Counted from the first letter of the stretch, positions 1 through 8,895 are shown. The stretch is DNA of 38,182 bases from Parashewanella hymeniacidonis (GCF_016900895.1 NZ_JAFEUN010000011.1:1-38182); one strand, 5' to 3'. The notes: generated from the letters alone by a model not told the origin. Made by a program: numbers and translations.

Positions 1-293
1 AAGGCCAAGCATTAGAACTTGATTACCATCCATGTATTTACTTCTTAAATTATTGACTACAAAAACTAGATTTATTATCTCAAAAACAAACCCATTAAAT
101 CCACACTAAACGACGAAGAGCCCAAAAAATATTTTAAATATGACGAGTGTCATTTATTTACGTTTTTTTATTACGTGCTTTGGGCTGCCTTTGTTAGCAT
201 ATACCCAATCGAGTTATTAAATTTAAAAAAGCTCTAGGGGTAAGGATTCCCCATTTAGATCTGGGAAGATAATGAGCAGCTATGAGGTGTAAG

Positions 294-542
294 ATGGAAT
301 CATTAAACTACGTAGAAATCCTAGGTTATCTAGCATCAGTGATGGTAGCTATTTCGTTAATGATGAAAGACATCGTGAAGCTACGTGTTTTGAACTTTAT
401 TGGTTGTGCATTATTTTCTAGCTATGGTGTGTTAATCGAAGCTTGGCCTGTAGCTGGTATGAATGCATTCATTGCCTGCATCAATGTTTACTATTTAGTA
501 AAAATGTACCGTGAAGGTGCATTAAAGCCTGCAGTTGCTTAA
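294..542 (+). CDS. YgjV-family small inner-membrane protein
   Basis: Predicted 82-residue hydrophobic protein with about three membrane segments, resembling the YgjV-type bacterial inner-membrane family; its function is not established. The start is placed at ATG 294 rather than the in-frame ATG at 282, because GAGGTG lies 5-8 bases before 294 and nothing suitable precedes 282. The gene stands alone: a strong hairpin terminator follows at 565-598. Family assignment rests on size, hydrophobic pattern and motifs such as GYLASVMVAISLMMKD and the LIEAWP turn, so it is moderately sure. Confidence 0.75.
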   Translation: MESLNYVEILGYLASVMVAISLMMKDIVKLRVLNFIGCALFSSYGVLIEAWPVAGMNAFIACINVYYLVKMYREGALKPAVA

Positions 543-563
543 GCTTTAAACGATAAAGAATTT

Positions 564-601
564 TAAAGGCCGTAATGGGGTTACTCATTACGGCCTTTTG
601 C
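564..601 (+). terminator. Rho-independent terminator after the YgjV-like gene
   Basis: A perfect 13-bp stem, AAAGGCCGTAATG at 565-577 and its complement at 586-598, has an 8-base loop and ends in a T-rich tail. It starts 22 bases after the stop codon. Confidence 0.85.
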
Positions 602-685
602 TGTCATAAATCTTTCGTTGATATTTAACCCAAGCGTCATATCTCTTGACTATATTTAGCTTGTCTGAGGCGTGGAGTGAATCGA

Positions 686-1204
686 ATGCTCAAGATTATT
701 AATCAATGGGATAGAGATAGCTTCTACTGGGTTGTCCGTCAAACTCGACTACTGGGTTTAAAGTCTTTAGTAAGAAGGGTGTCAGCCAGTGGTGATGGGC
801 ATATTTATGCGCTGTTTTCAGTCGCGTGTTTATTGCTTCACCCCAAAGGCCAGTCTTTGTTCAACTTGTTAATGATGAGCTTTATTATCGAGTTGCCTTT
901 GTATCTATTACTCAAAAATGGCATTCGACGTGTTCGCCCATGTTATGCTTTTCAAGGCTTGAGTGCAGATTTCGAACCTTCAGACAAATTTAGTTTACCT
1001 TCAGGGCATACCGCAGGTGCCGTTGTTATGGCCAGTGCTGTGTTCGTGGTATTCCCAATAGTTGGGTTGATATGGTTTGTTTGGGCAGTTGCAATTGGTG
1101 TATCTCGCGTCGCACTCGCAGTCCATTATCCAACCGATGTTTTTGCTGGCGCAATATTAGGTGTTTCATCAGTCATGATAGCAATTACCTATGTTGCCGG
1201 ATAA
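686..1204 (+). CDS. PAP2-family membrane phosphatase
   Basis: Integral-membrane phosphatase of the PAP2 (type 2 phosphatidic acid phosphatase) superfamily, which typically removes phosphate from lipid phosphates or undecaprenyl pyrophosphate. The three signature motifs are present in order: K...RVRP around residues 75-83, PSGHTAG around 105-111, and SRVALAVHYPTDVFAG around 140-155, containing the catalytic and proton-relay histidines. Several hydrophobic helices surround them. The start is ATG 686, nine bases after GGAG; the upstream GTG at 677 abuts that same GGAG and is unlikely. The next gene is a glycosyltransferase 57 bases on, so the pair may act together on an envelope lipid; the substrate cannot be told from sequence. 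Confidence 0.85.
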   Translation: MLKIINQWDRDSFYWVVRQTRLLGLKSLVRRVSASGDGHIYALFSVACLLLHPKGQSLFNLLMMSFIIELPLYLLLKNGIRRVRPCYAFQGLSADFEPSDKFSLPSGHTAGAVVMASAVFVVFPIVGLIWFVWAVAIGVSRVALAVHYPTDVFAGAILGVSSVMIAITYVAG

Positions 1205-1261
1205 TTGTCGCTAGAAAAATGAAGCTTCTGTTCATTTTCTCTGGGGGCAGAAGGATGATAG

Positions 1262-2302
1262 ATGCGAATTCTTTATGGTGTCCAAGGTACAGGGAATGGG
1301 CATTTAAGCCGTGCAAGAGTCATGGCTGAATCACTTAAAAAATCTGACATTCATGTCGATTATATGTTCAGCGGCAGAGAAGCTGATGGTTTTTTCGATA
1401 TGGCGCCATTTGGTGATTATCAAGTTATGCGAGGCATGACTTTTCAAACCAAAGCGGGACGGATAGATGTTTCCAAAACCGTTTCCAATAACTTTTCTAC
1501 TTCCATTCTCAAAGACATCGATTCACTGGATCTGAATGACTATGATCTTGTGTTGAATGACTATGAACCTATTTCAGCTTGGGCTGCAAAGCGTCAAGGC
1601 GTTCCATCAATCAGCATTAGCCACCAAGCGGCGATGAAACATGATGTGCCTAAAGTTGGTAAAAATTGGTTTAACGATATCTTCGTAAATCATTTTGCGC
1701 CAGTGGAGATCGCACTCGGTTGTCACTGGCATCATTTTGGTTTTCCTATTCTGCCACCATTTGTGGATGTGGGTGAAGTAAAGGCTGAATATAATCATAA
1801 GATATTGGTTTACCTACCATTTGAGTCGCCTGACGCTATTGTGAAATTCTTATCAAGGTTTGATGATTACCAGTTTTTGATCTATCACGCAGAACAGCCG
1901 AGTGTAGAATTACCTTCACATATCATCTGGTATGACTTTGACCGAGTTGGCTTTAAACAAAATCTCGCTTCATGTGGTGGCGTGGTGTGTAATGCAGGTT
2001 TTGAGTTGGTCAGTGAAGCATTAACCTTGGGAAAGAAAATATTAGTTAAACCTTTATTGGGTCAATTTGAGCAACTGTCTAACGTGGCCGCACTTGAACT
2101 ACTTGCGGCGGCCGATGCCATGAAAAAACTGGATGAGGATAGTTTAAGTCGATGGTTAAAAAAGTCATCACCTGAGCCTGTAAAGTACCCGAAAGTTGGA
2201 GACAACCTTGTGAAATGGATTGAGCAAGGAGATTGGCACGAACATGAAGCGCTTTGCTCAGATTTATGGTCACAGGTTAAACTTCCAGTTAGTTGGCGCT
2301 AA
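1262..2302 (+). CDS. MJ1255-family glycosyltransferase-like protein
   Basis: A 346-residue cytoplasmic protein with a GT-B-like layout. The N-terminal Rossmann strand and glycine-rich loop MRILYGVQGTGNGHLSRA resembles MurG-type transferases, and the C-terminal half carries a nucleotide-sugar-type stretch around residues 235-255 (CGGVVCNAGFELVSEAL). This matches the conserved MJ1255/VC2487 family, annotated only as putative glycosyltransferases. ATG 1262 is preceded by an AGAAGGA ribosome site. It follows the PAP2 gene on the same strand and is probably co-transcribed, which hints at lipid-linked glycan work. Donor and acceptor are unknown. Confidence 0.75.
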   Translation: MRILYGVQGTGNGHLSRARVMAESLKKSDIHVDYMFSGREADGFFDMAPFGDYQVMRGMTFQTKAGRIDVSKTVSNNFSTSILKDIDSLDLNDYDLVLNDYEPISAWAAKRQGVPSISISHQAAMKHDVPKVGKNWFNDIFVNHFAPVEIALGCHWHHFGFPILPPFVDVGEVKAEYNHKILVYLPFESPDAIVKFLSRFDDYQFLIYHAEQPSVELPSHIIWYDFDRVGFKQNLASCGGVVCNAGFELVSEALTLGKKILVKPLLGQFEQLSNVAALELLAAADAMKKLDEDSLSRWLKKSSPEPVKYPKVGDNLVKWIEQGDWHEHEALCSDLWSQVKLPVSWR

Positions 2303-2304
2303 CT

Positions 2305-2742
2305 TTACAATGGTCTGCTCAATGACTCCATCGCAAAATCAAGAGCATAATGATAGCCCTTTGCGCCTAATCCGCAGATGACCGCTACTGCTTTATCTGA
2401 AAAGTATGAATGGTGGCGGAATGGCTCACGAGCATGAACATTAGAGAGGTGGACCTCAATAAATGGGATTTTCACCCCAGTTAAAGCATCTCGTAATGCG
2501 ACACTTGTGTGAGTGTAGGCGGCAGGGTTGATGATGATAAATTCAGCGTCGGTTTGATGAATCGCATTGATTAGTTCATGCTCTGCATTGGACTGGATAT
2601 GGTCTAAATGTATATTAGCTAACTGTGCTTGCTCTGTAAGAGAAGATACAATTGAAGCCAACGTTTGGTTACCATAATGCTGAGGTTCGCGGGTGCCTAA
2701 TAGATTTAAATTTGGTCCGTTGACCAGTAGAACTTTTTTCAT
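2305..2742 (-). CDS. aroQ: 3-dehydroquinate dehydratase, type II
   Basis: Third step of the shikimate pathway: reversible dehydration of 3-dehydroquinate to 3-dehydroshikimate in the cytoplasm, by the type II dodecameric enzyme. The 145-residue length is typical. The N-terminus [17 protein letters not shown] is the family signature, with the catalytic Arg18 and Tyr23 (REPQHYG). The downstream [16 protein letters not shown] and [17 protein letters not shown] blocks hold the active-site Asn, His and Arg. It converges with the glycosyltransferase gene, stop to stop, with only 2 bases between. arfB lies 68 bases upstream on the same strand. Confidence 0.97.
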   Translation of the reverse strand: MKKVLLVNGPNLNLLGTREPQHYGNQTLASIVSSLTEQAQLANIHLDHIQSNAEHELINAIHQTDAEFIIINPAAYTHTSVALRDALTGVKIPFIEVHLSNVHAREPFRHHSYFSDKAVAVICGLGAKGYHYALDFAMESLSRPL

Positions 2743-2752
2743 TGCTCTTCCA

Positions 2753-2816
2753 TTTTAACCAAGCTATACAGCACAGCATAATCTGCTGTTGATTGAGAAT
2801 CAAACCTTGGTTAAAA
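2753..2816 (-). terminator. Large stem-loop between arfB and aroQ
   Basis: The arms TTTTAACCAAG (2753-2763) and CTTGGTTAAAA (2806-2816) are perfect complements, and a second inner stem pairs an ACAGCA block with TGCTGT. The arfB stop codon lies inside one arm and aroQ begins 11 bases beyond the other. On the minus strand the structure could terminate arfB transcription or partly insulate aroQ; no clear U-tract follows. Confidence 0.45.
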
Positions 2817-3227
2817 CTTGATTTTGTTTTGGCGCAACGCTTTCGTTTGGCCTTTCTTTGTTTTGCTATCCATTCTCTTACGTTGTGAGCTTTTAGTCGG
2901 TCTCGTTGCTCTTCTTGCTTTTTGTATTACAGTAGCAGATAAAATGAGTTCTTTGAGACGGTTTAATGCGTCCTCTTTATTCATTTCTTGAGTTCGATGA
3001 GATTGTGATTTAATGATAATTACACCATCATCAGTAATACGACTGTCTGAAAGTTTAAGTAATCTTTCTTTATAAAATAAAGGCAATGTTGAGCTTTTAA
3101 TGTCGAACCTCAAATGAATAGCCGTCGCAACTTTATTAACTCGCTGGCCTCCGCTCCCTTGAGAACGAATCGCATTTAACTCTATCTCCCAGCTTGCAAG
3201 CGTGATGGAATTAGAAATTTTAAGCAT
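2811..3227 (-). CDS. arfB: Alternative ribosome-rescue factor ArfB (peptidyl-tRNA hydrolase)
   Basis: Rescues stalled ribosomes by hydrolysing peptidyl-tRNA in the A site without a stop codon. At 138 residues it matches the short YaeJ/ArfB family rather than full release factors. The catalytic GGQ is at residues 26-28 in the context RSQGSGGQRVNKV. The last ~35 residues form the Lys/Arg-rich tail that in ArfB threads into the empty mRNA channel. The start at 3227 is the obvious ATG before the conserved SNSITLASWEIE block. Confidence 0.95.
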   Translation of the reverse strand: MLKISNSITLASWEIELNAIRSQGSGGQRVNKVATAIHLRFDIKSSTLPLFYKERLLKLSDSRITDDGVIIIKSQSHRTQEMNKEDALNRLKELILSATVIQKARRATRPTKSSQRKRMDSKTKKGQTKALRQNKIKF

Positions 3228-3394
3228 GTTCTACCACCCGCTTTTTTGGGCTAAATACACACAATTTATTACAGTGTTGAGCACTTGTGCCGTAAACATG
3301 GACACATAATCTTTCAACACCTGATACTGTGGTATGAATTTTAGTAAAAAAAATTTGAATCACGAGATGAACAATTTAGTTACAATTTACACCA

Positions 3395-3801
3395 TTATAC
3401 CGAAGTTATTATCGTTGCAGGGTAAATGGTTCGTTCGAAATTAAAAACCGGGTAACCTGCAATATTGAAATAGAATTCGTTGTTAGCATCAGTCCTCTGA
3501 TTATCGACTCTTGAAGCCTTGACCTATTAAGGTGATTCTGATGTTTCTATTGACTGATCGTTATATCGATATCGAGCATAACAAGAGAAAAGTTACCGAC
3601 ATTGGTAATGATGTACATGTTTTTCTGGTTAGCCGTTCCAAAAACATCGGGAGATTCTGGTTCGAAAGCACGTTGGCTACGGATTGATGCAGATGGTTAA
3701 ATATTTGGTTTCATCTGCTGGCTGAGTGGGTTTGAGTATATATTACAGCCAACAATAAACACAAACAAAGATGCTAAAAGGCGAAGGAGATTCTGATTAA
3801 C
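3395..3801 (-). pseudogene. Decayed remnant of a second beta-propeller-like lipoprotein
   Basis: No long ORF exists here, but three pieces of one protein can be read on the minus strand. Near 3720-3798 there is a lipoprotein-type signal peptide (LLRLLASLFVFIVGCN, lipobox VGC) without a usable start codon. Around 3580-3690 a stretch FGTANQKNMYIITNVGNF aligns with the intact neighbour's VSGNGKTLYVLGGLQTHT. At 3437-3525 VKASRVDNQRTDANNEFYF followed by NIAGYPVF aligns with the neighbour's C-terminus (VKASINPDTNENRPNTEHF, then IAGYP). The pieces are separated by stops and a frameshift, and about 380 central residues are missing. This looks like a tandem paralogue that lost its middle by deletion and then decayed. 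Homology of the C-terminal part is visible by eye; the signal-peptide part is less certain. Confidence 0.75.
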
Positions 3802-3810
3802 TCCTTATAA

Positions 3811-3835
3811 TAAAGCCGCAATCATGCGGCTTTGG
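3811..3835 (-). terminator. Terminator hairpin after the beta-propeller lipoprotein gene
   Basis: The perfect stem AAAGCCGCA (3813-3821) and TGCGGCTTT (3826-3834) has a 4-base loop and lies just past the stop codon of the minus-strand lipoprotein gene. The T-run is short on this strand. Confidence 0.7.
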
Positions 3836-3847
3836 TCAGATATGAAA

Positions 3848-5347
3848 TTAAAAACCCGTGTAGTAATTTGGGTAACCGGCGATGCCTAAATAGAAGTGTT
3901 CTGTGTTAGGCCTGTTCTCATTCGTGTCAGGGTTAATGGAGGCTTTAACTTGCAGAGGTGAGCCAACTTTTTCTGTTAAAAAGCCGCTTTCTAGATCAAA
4001 GATTGAAACCGTATGCGTTTGTAAACCACCGAGTACATACAAGGTTTTTCCATTTCCAGACACGTAAATATCTTTTGAGTCATGAACATCAATGTTCCTT
4101 CGTTTCACTTCCTGAATACGAGAGAGCATGGCGCCTTCAACTTGATAGCTAGGTACTAAGTTCGCTCTGAAGGCGACACCAAATAGGTATTCATCTTTTG
4201 GCGTTAGCCATGTCCAACATGCTGCTGGGCGATCATCTGCTTGTGAATTTAATGTAATTGAAATTCCACCATCACCCGAAGGAGTAGAGTTATCATCGCT
4301 GGTGAATACTGTGTCGGTATTTGAAACATCTAATGACATTAAGCTGTAGTTGGTAAAACCTTCAGCAAGAATGGCATTAGAGACATAAATATACTCGTCA
4401 TCACTCGACCAGCTAAAGCCTACTGAAACGGCAATGCTTTGATTACCAAACCAACGTGCATTATCAATACTGAAATTATCGCTATTGGCAGTTACATCGT
4501 ATACATAAGTGCGTGCAGGCGATTGTAAGCTCTTATTTGAGACTTGGCTGATATGGCCGATGCCTATGGTCGTTACCGCTAATTTAGTGCCGTCATGGCT
4601 AAAACTTACTTGAGCTGGACCGCTCACTCTAGCGTCGTAGTCAGCAAGCTTTTTGACGGGGGTTAATACACCACCTTCAAACTTAAACAGATAGATGTTT
4701 CTGTAAGCTTGCTTAGAGGCGACACGTTGAAAGTACTCACCGAGGTTTTCTGTACCTTGGCCTAAGCAGGTTTCTAGGGTCGGGTTCACTTCTGCTGGTT
4801 TAATGCAGTGCTCAGTGTCTGTTTGGTTACCGACGACAACCCAAGTCGTCCCTTCGACAGTGAGCGAATCTAAAGTAACAGGGCGAAGACCGAAAGAATC
4901 CATATTGTGCACGCCAGCAACATCAGGACGCTGGTCAATTCGAGAAAGATCGCCAGTGATATCATTGATTTGAAATACACTGATGGAGCCATTTCCTGCT
5001 ACGACTCTATCATCAAGCTCTGGCGTAGATTCCCCAGCATTAACCACCAATAATTTGTCACCGATCACGCGCATTGCGCCTTGAGCATCGAAGTCTCCAT
5101 CATCGGCATCACCAATGCCACCTGTTGGAAAATGATCGAATTCAGTTAATGAGCCGTCTTCAGCAATTTTAAAACCAATAACCATATTACCTTCACTCGC
5201 AATACTGCTGTTGGTGCTGGTATACAGAAATTTAGTATTTTTTTCTGAGATGACGTTTTTTTTGTCCTTGTCACTGTCGTGACAAGCGGCGATAAAGGCT
5301 GTAGCTGCAATACAACTTATAAGCCCAATAAAACGAACTTTTTGCAT
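3848..5347 (-). CDS. Predicted beta-propeller-like lipoprotein, function unknown
   Basis: A 499-residue exported protein. The N-terminus has basic residues, a hydrophobic core and the lipobox IAAC at about residues 19-22, followed by DSDKDKK, so it should be a lipid-anchored envelope protein. The mature part has repeated short strand patterns such as LLVVNAGES, GSISVFQI, YVYDVTA, YIYVSNA, LYVLGGLQ and VSIFDLESG, spaced like the blades of a YncE or lactonase-type beta-propeller. No catalytic motif is evident. A hairpin terminator follows, then the wreck of a related gene, so the locus once held at least two copies. The divergent neighbour is an MFS carrier 108 bases away. Fold is inferred from pattern only; substrate or partner unknown. 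Confidence 0.7.
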   Translation of the reverse strand: MQKVRFIGLISCIAATAFIAACHDSDKDKKNVISEKNTKFLYTSTNSSIASEGNMVIGFKIAEDGSLTEFDHFPTGGIGDADDGDFDAQGAMRVIGDKLLVVNAGESTPELDDRVVAGNGSISVFQINDITGDLSRIDQRPDVAGVHNMDSFGLRPVTLDSLTVEGTTWVVVGNQTDTEHCIKPAEVNPTLETCLGQGTENLGEYFQRVASKQAYRNIYLFKFEGGVLTPVKKLADYDARVSGPAQVSFSHDGTKLAVTTIGIGHISQVSNKSLQSPARTYVYDVTANSDNFSIDNARWFGNQSIAVSVGFSWSSDDEYIYVSNAILAEGFTNYSLMSLDVSNTDTVFTSDDNSTPSGDGGISITLNSQADDRPAACWTWLTPKDEYLFGVAFRANLVPSYQVEGAMLSRIQEVKRRNIDVHDSKDIYVSGNGKTLYVLGGLQTHTVSIFDLESGFLTEKVGSPLQVKASINPDTNENRPNTEHFYLGIAGYPNYYTGF

Positions 5348-5455
5348 TTCGAAAATCCTTTTAAATTACTTCAAACAAAGTATAGATGCTAAGAATGGGG
5401 GTGCTTGATTTTTGGTCAACTATAGCCATGCTTAAAATACAGCTCTTTATGGCAG

Positions 5456-6688
5456 ATGGGTATGAACGAAGAGAACAACAATAAATACAGCAATATATAT
5501 TGGGCGGGTGTTTGCGGCATTTGTGCAACCATTATCGGTTTGGGGATAGGTCGTTTTGCGTTTGTACCTTTAATTCCTGCAATGGTGAGTCATGATTGGT
5601 ATAGCGAGGCGTTAACTGGATATTTGGGGTCGTCAACACTATTGGGGTATTTGATCGGGGGAATCACGGCCCATCGCTTATCAGAAAAATTTGGTTCTGC
5701 TAACACAATAAAATTATCGATGGTGATCATTACCATTGTGTATTTTGGTTGTTTTAATCCGTTTACCTATCCATGGTTTGTTTTTTGTCGTTTGTGGGCG
5801 GGGATCGCAGGTGCGTGGCTCACCATCATTGCACCTGGTTATATTTTTTATCGAACAGCACCAGAATACAAAGCAAGAGTAAGTGGTGCGATATTTTCTG
5901 GAATCGGTCTCGGGGTTGTTGTTTCTGGCTATATTGTTCCACACCTATTGGACATTAGTCTTTCATCAGCATGGATAGGGTTAGGTTCAGCGGCTTTGTT
6001 TTTTACATTACTTTCGTGGCGATTTTGGGTTCCACTCAAACAATTAAATAATGGCTCTGCACATCAACAGGTGAAAGAAGCATACACATTGGCCAATAGT
6101 CCTCATAAAAAAATGGTTGTGATGTTGTTAGCCGCTTATGCACTTGATGCCGTTGGTTTTCTCGCACACACGATATATTGGGTAAATTTTATTGTTCAAG
6201 ATCTCAATATGAGCTTCATGGACGGAGGTTTTTATTGGGTTATGTTTGGCGTTGGAGCCATCATTGGACCCTATCTGACGGGGTATTTGGGTGATAAAGT
6301 TGGGTTAGAAAGGGTGCTTATTGGCGCATTTGTATGTAAATCTATCGCCGTATTTTTACCTCTCTATTCAACTAATACATGGGCATTGATGCTTTCTTCA
6401 TTATTTGTTGGCGGTTTGACGTCTGGTGTCGTTTCATTAGTCTCAGCGGTAACACTCGACGTTGTAGGCCGAGCCCATCACAAACAAGTTTGGGGATGGA
6501 TGACAATATCCTTTGCAACAACACAAGCCATAATGGGATATGGCATTGTGTTTATTTTCACTCAAACAATGGACTTTTATCTGTTGTTTAAAGTGTGCGG
6601 TTGCTGCTTAATAGTTTCCACACTACTGGCTTGGAAAATTAATTCTGAAATGAGACTGCAGCATTCGGTCGATAACACCAACGAATAG
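5456..6688 (+). CDS. YbfB/YjiJ-family MFS transporter
   Basis: A 410-residue polytopic carrier with about 12 membrane helices and a central charged loop near residues 190-215. The N-terminal block GLGIGRFAFVPLIPAM is the hallmark of the YbfB/YjiJ branch of the major facilitator superfamily; substrates for that branch are largely unknown. The start is uncertain: ATG 5456 and ATG 5462 are both in frame and neither has a good ribosome site. The C-terminal 50 bases overlap the end of the convergent antiporter gene. Confidence 0.8.
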   Translation: MGMNEENNNKYSNIYWAGVCGICATIIGLGIGRFAFVPLIPAMVSHDWYSEALTGYLGSSTLLGYLIGGITAHRLSEKFGSANTIKLSMVIITIVYFGCFNPFTYPWFVFCRLWAGIAGAWLTIIAPGYIFYRTAPEYKARVSGAIFSGIGLGVVVSGYIVPHLLDISLSSAWIGLGSAALFFTLLSWRFWVPLKQLNNGSAHQQVKEAYTLANSPHKKMVVMLLAAYALDAVGFLAHTIYWVNFIVQDLNMSFMDGGFYWVMFGVGAIIGPYLTGYLGDKVGLERVLIGAFVCKSIAVFLPLYSTNTWALMLSSLFVGGLTSGVVSLVSAVTLDVVGRAHHKQVWGWMTISFATTQAIMGYGIVFIFTQTMDFYLLFKVCGCCLIVSTLLAWKINSEMRLQHSVDNTNE

Positions 6689-8117
6689 CGATGTAAGCGC
6701 TCATAACGACGGCAAACAGTGCTAGCCAATACGGTGCTTCGAAGTTGAGCAATTGGAAGCCAATAAAGGCACTGAGTGCACCAATTAACGCAAAGGGTAA
6801 TTGTGTGGTGACGTGCTGAAAAGGTTCGCAGCCACTGCTGGTGGCACTTAATACACTGGTGTCTGAAATAGGTGAGCAATGATCTCCAAAAACAGATCCC
6901 GCCATAACAGCACTGATTGCAGGTATCAGCATCTCTGGATCAATGATGTGGGCAATTTCTCCGCCAATAGGGATCATAATGGCAAACGTGCCCCAGCTTG
7001 AACCCGTAGCAAATGCCATTAACGCACATAAACCGAACAAGCCACTAAGAAGATAATACTTAGATAAATACAACCCAGACCAACTCGCAAGTAGTTTTGC
7101 GACTTGAAGTTCTTTGATTATCGTTCCGATTAGCCATGTGAAAATCAAAATGGTCACGGCAAAGCTGATGGTTTTGATCCCTAACCAACTTGATTTGAAC
7201 AAAACGCTAGCTCTGACTTTATCTTTAATTAGAAGTATAAATGTAATCAGAGCTGAAAATAAGCTCGCATTACGCATGGTTTCACCGATGTTTGCGTTTG
7301 CAATCCAGTCGCTGAAATGTGGACTGTTTGATGCATTGTATCCTGACCATAAGATTAACACGATTGAGCCAATTAATAGGCTTAAAATGGGAATGATCAA
7401 TAGCCATGGAGAACCTTTGGCTTCTGATTCAGAATGTTCAAACGTAATGTCTTGGTTTTTATCATCAAACCCAATGCCTGACCACGCCACATAGAATGAA
7501 ATCAGCAGTGTGATAATGGCATAAAAGTTCATCTGAGCGATGTCGATAAAATTACTGAATGGATTTCCCTGTAAAAAAGATAAACTTGCGAGCAGAGCAA
7601 TGACAAAAGGTCCCCAGCTGGATAAGGGAATGAGTGAAGTGACAGGAGAAGCGCTCGAGTCAACAAAGTAGGCTAAACGAGAAGAGGATATACGATACTT
7701 TTCACTCAACGGTTGGCAAACATTACCGACCGCTAAACAACTGAATAAACCATCAATAAAGACAAACCAGCCAAGAAAAATAACACCTATTCTAGCCTGA
7801 CGTTGATTTTTAATGCGTAATTGCAGCCAATTAGAGAAAGATTCAACAGCATGGCTTTGTGACAACATCTTAGTCATGATGCCAAGCATAAACATGGTTA
7901 AGATGATATTGATATGCCAAGCTTGCCATTGTTGCTTGTCATAAAACTGCTTAATGAGAAGCTCAGAAAGATAATTAAAACTCGATGAAAATGTAAATTG
8001 ATTTAATACTAAAGTGCCAAAAATCGTCCCTAAACCTAATGCTAAGAGCGTATTACGCAGAGTTAACGCCAGAATAAGAGTGAGAATAAGTGGGCTAAGT
8101 ATCAGTAATTCATTCAT
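6639..8117 (-). CDS. NhaC-family Na+/H+ antiporter-like protein
   Basis: A 492-residue inner-membrane protein with roughly 11-12 helices. Typical NhaC features include the ATGSSWGTFAIMIPIGGEIA segment around residues 370-390 and the SVFGDHCSPISDTSVLSAT segment around 410-430, which contains conserved polar residues of this transporter group. Members exchange Na+ for H+ or related ion/substrate pairs; the exact substrate cannot be assigned. The gene starts at 8117 and its last 50 bases overlap the end of the MFS gene on the other strand. Confidence 0.85.
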   Translation of the reverse strand: MNELLILSPLILTLILALTLRNTLLALGLGTIFGTLVLNQFTFSSSFNYLSELLIKQFYDKQQWQAWHINIILTMFMLGIMTKMLSQSHAVESFSNWLQLRIKNQRQARIGVIFLGWFVFIDGLFSCLAVGNVCQPLSEKYRISSSRLAYFVDSSASPVTSLIPLSSWGPFVIALLASLSFLQGNPFSNFIDIAQMNFYAIITLLISFYVAWSGIGFDDKNQDITFEHSESEAKGSPWLLIIPILSLLIGSIVLILWSGYNASNSPHFSDWIANANIGETMRNASLFSALITFILLIKDKVRASVLFKSSWLGIKTISFAVTILIFTWLIGTIIKELQVAKLLASWSGLYLSKYYLLSGLFGLCALMAFATGSSWGTFAIMIPIGGEIAHIIDPEMLIPAISAVMAGSVFGDHCSPISDTSVLSATSSGCEPFQHVTTQLPFALIGALSAFIGFQLLNFEAPYWLALFAVVMSAYIAIRWCYRPNAAVSFQN

Positions 8118-8323
8118 TTTGAAAATTATTCATTGATGTCAGTTTAAGTATACCGTGAAACAGACCAGTATTGTCGAGCTTATGTTTCACTGCTTATGGT
8201 TACGAATAGATACTTTCAGAGTGAATAAGTGTAATTTTTTACGAATAAGGGCACTTTTCGCTGTTAATCAACTCTAAACCACTGTTAAAATCTAGCCATC
8301 ACCCAGCAATTATAGGGATTTCC

Positions 8324-8530
8324 ATGAGTTTAGAATTATTATCGAAGCTGGAATCTAAAATCCAGAATGCATTAGAAGCCATTGAATTACAAAAGATGGA
8401 AATTGACGAGTTAAAGCAAACGAACTCTGAATTGAACACTGAAAATGAAAAGTTGAAACAAGACTTAAGTTCTTGGAATGATAAAGTGAACGGTCTAGTG
8501 GGTTTACTTAATGATGAAATCAGCGAGTAA
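8324..8530 (+). CDS. zapB: Cell division protein ZapB
   Basis: A 68-residue protein that is almost entirely one coiled coil ([20 protein letters not shown], then heptads through residue ~50). ZapB is a FtsZ-ring associated factor that links ZapA to the MatP/Ter region. Length, the N-terminal SLELLSKLE block and the mid-protein run of Glu/Asn/Lys heptads match. The gene stands alone, preceded by AGGGA 6-10 bases before the ATG and closed by a strong terminator. Confidence 0.9.
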   Translation: MSLELLSKLESKIQNALEAIELQKMEIDELKQTNSELNTENEKLKQDLSSWNDKVNGLVGLLNDEISE

Positions 8531-8548
8531 TTCTATTTTTAATTATTA

Positions 8549-8580
8549 TTATGCAGCGATTATCGCTGCATAATTTTTTT
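8549..8580 (+). terminator. Terminator after zapB
   Basis: Perfect 11-bp stem TTATGCAGCGA (8549-8559) and its complement (8563-8573) with a 3-base loop, followed by a run of seven T. Confidence 0.9.
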
Positions 8581-8591
8581 AAGCGGGCAAA

Positions 8592-8804
8592 TTAAGAGCA
8601 AAAAACAGGTTCTTTAGACAAACTGATTAAAGAGTTCATTTCAGAGATCGCTTGCTTTACTCTTGGGCGACACCATCGCGGCATCAGCAATTGCCCTTGC
8701 TTAAAGTGAAGTACACCAAGATCTTTAACCCAAATGGCTCCGCTAGCAAAAATTCGAACGTGCTTAGCTATTAATTTCGGAGCGTAAACCGGAAATCTTC
8801 TCAT
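8592..8804 (-). CDS. YtfK/DUF1107-family protein
   Basis: A 70-residue protein whose pattern (R.F..Y.P.LIAKHVRI, GAIWVKDLGVL, F..GQLLMP, ISEMN) lines up with the DUF1107 family that includes E. coli YtfK, a stimulator of SpoT-dependent (p)ppGpp accumulation. The ribosome site GAGGTG sits 6-11 bases before the ATG. The last ~10 residues (SLSKEPVFCS) diverge. Alignment is from memory, so the function is an inference by family. Confidence 0.75.
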   Translation of the reverse strand: MRRFPVYAPKLIAKHVRIFASGAIWVKDLGVLHFKQGQLLMPRWCRPRVKQAISEMNSLISLSKEPVFCS

Positions 8805-8895
8805 TGTTACACCTCATGACATACGTGTCTTTATTGTCTGCATTTATTGGACAGAAGAATTGTATAAAAGTTTCCAGTGTTACACTCATTAATTT

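Noticed and set aside
1-281. Promoter for the YgjV-like gene in the first 281 bases
   Set aside because: TTGACT at 53-58 has no -10 at a usable spacing, and other candidates are no better than chance in AT-rich DNA.
1072-1329. Cys-rich ORF spanning the PAP2 end and the glycosyltransferase start
   Set aside because: It overlaps two clear genes in another frame; Cys/Trp richness is typical of frame shadows.
3541-3687. Plus-strand 48-codon ORF MFLLTDRYIDIEHN...
   Set aside because: It is the complement of the decayed lipoprotein paralogue, which explains the sequence better.
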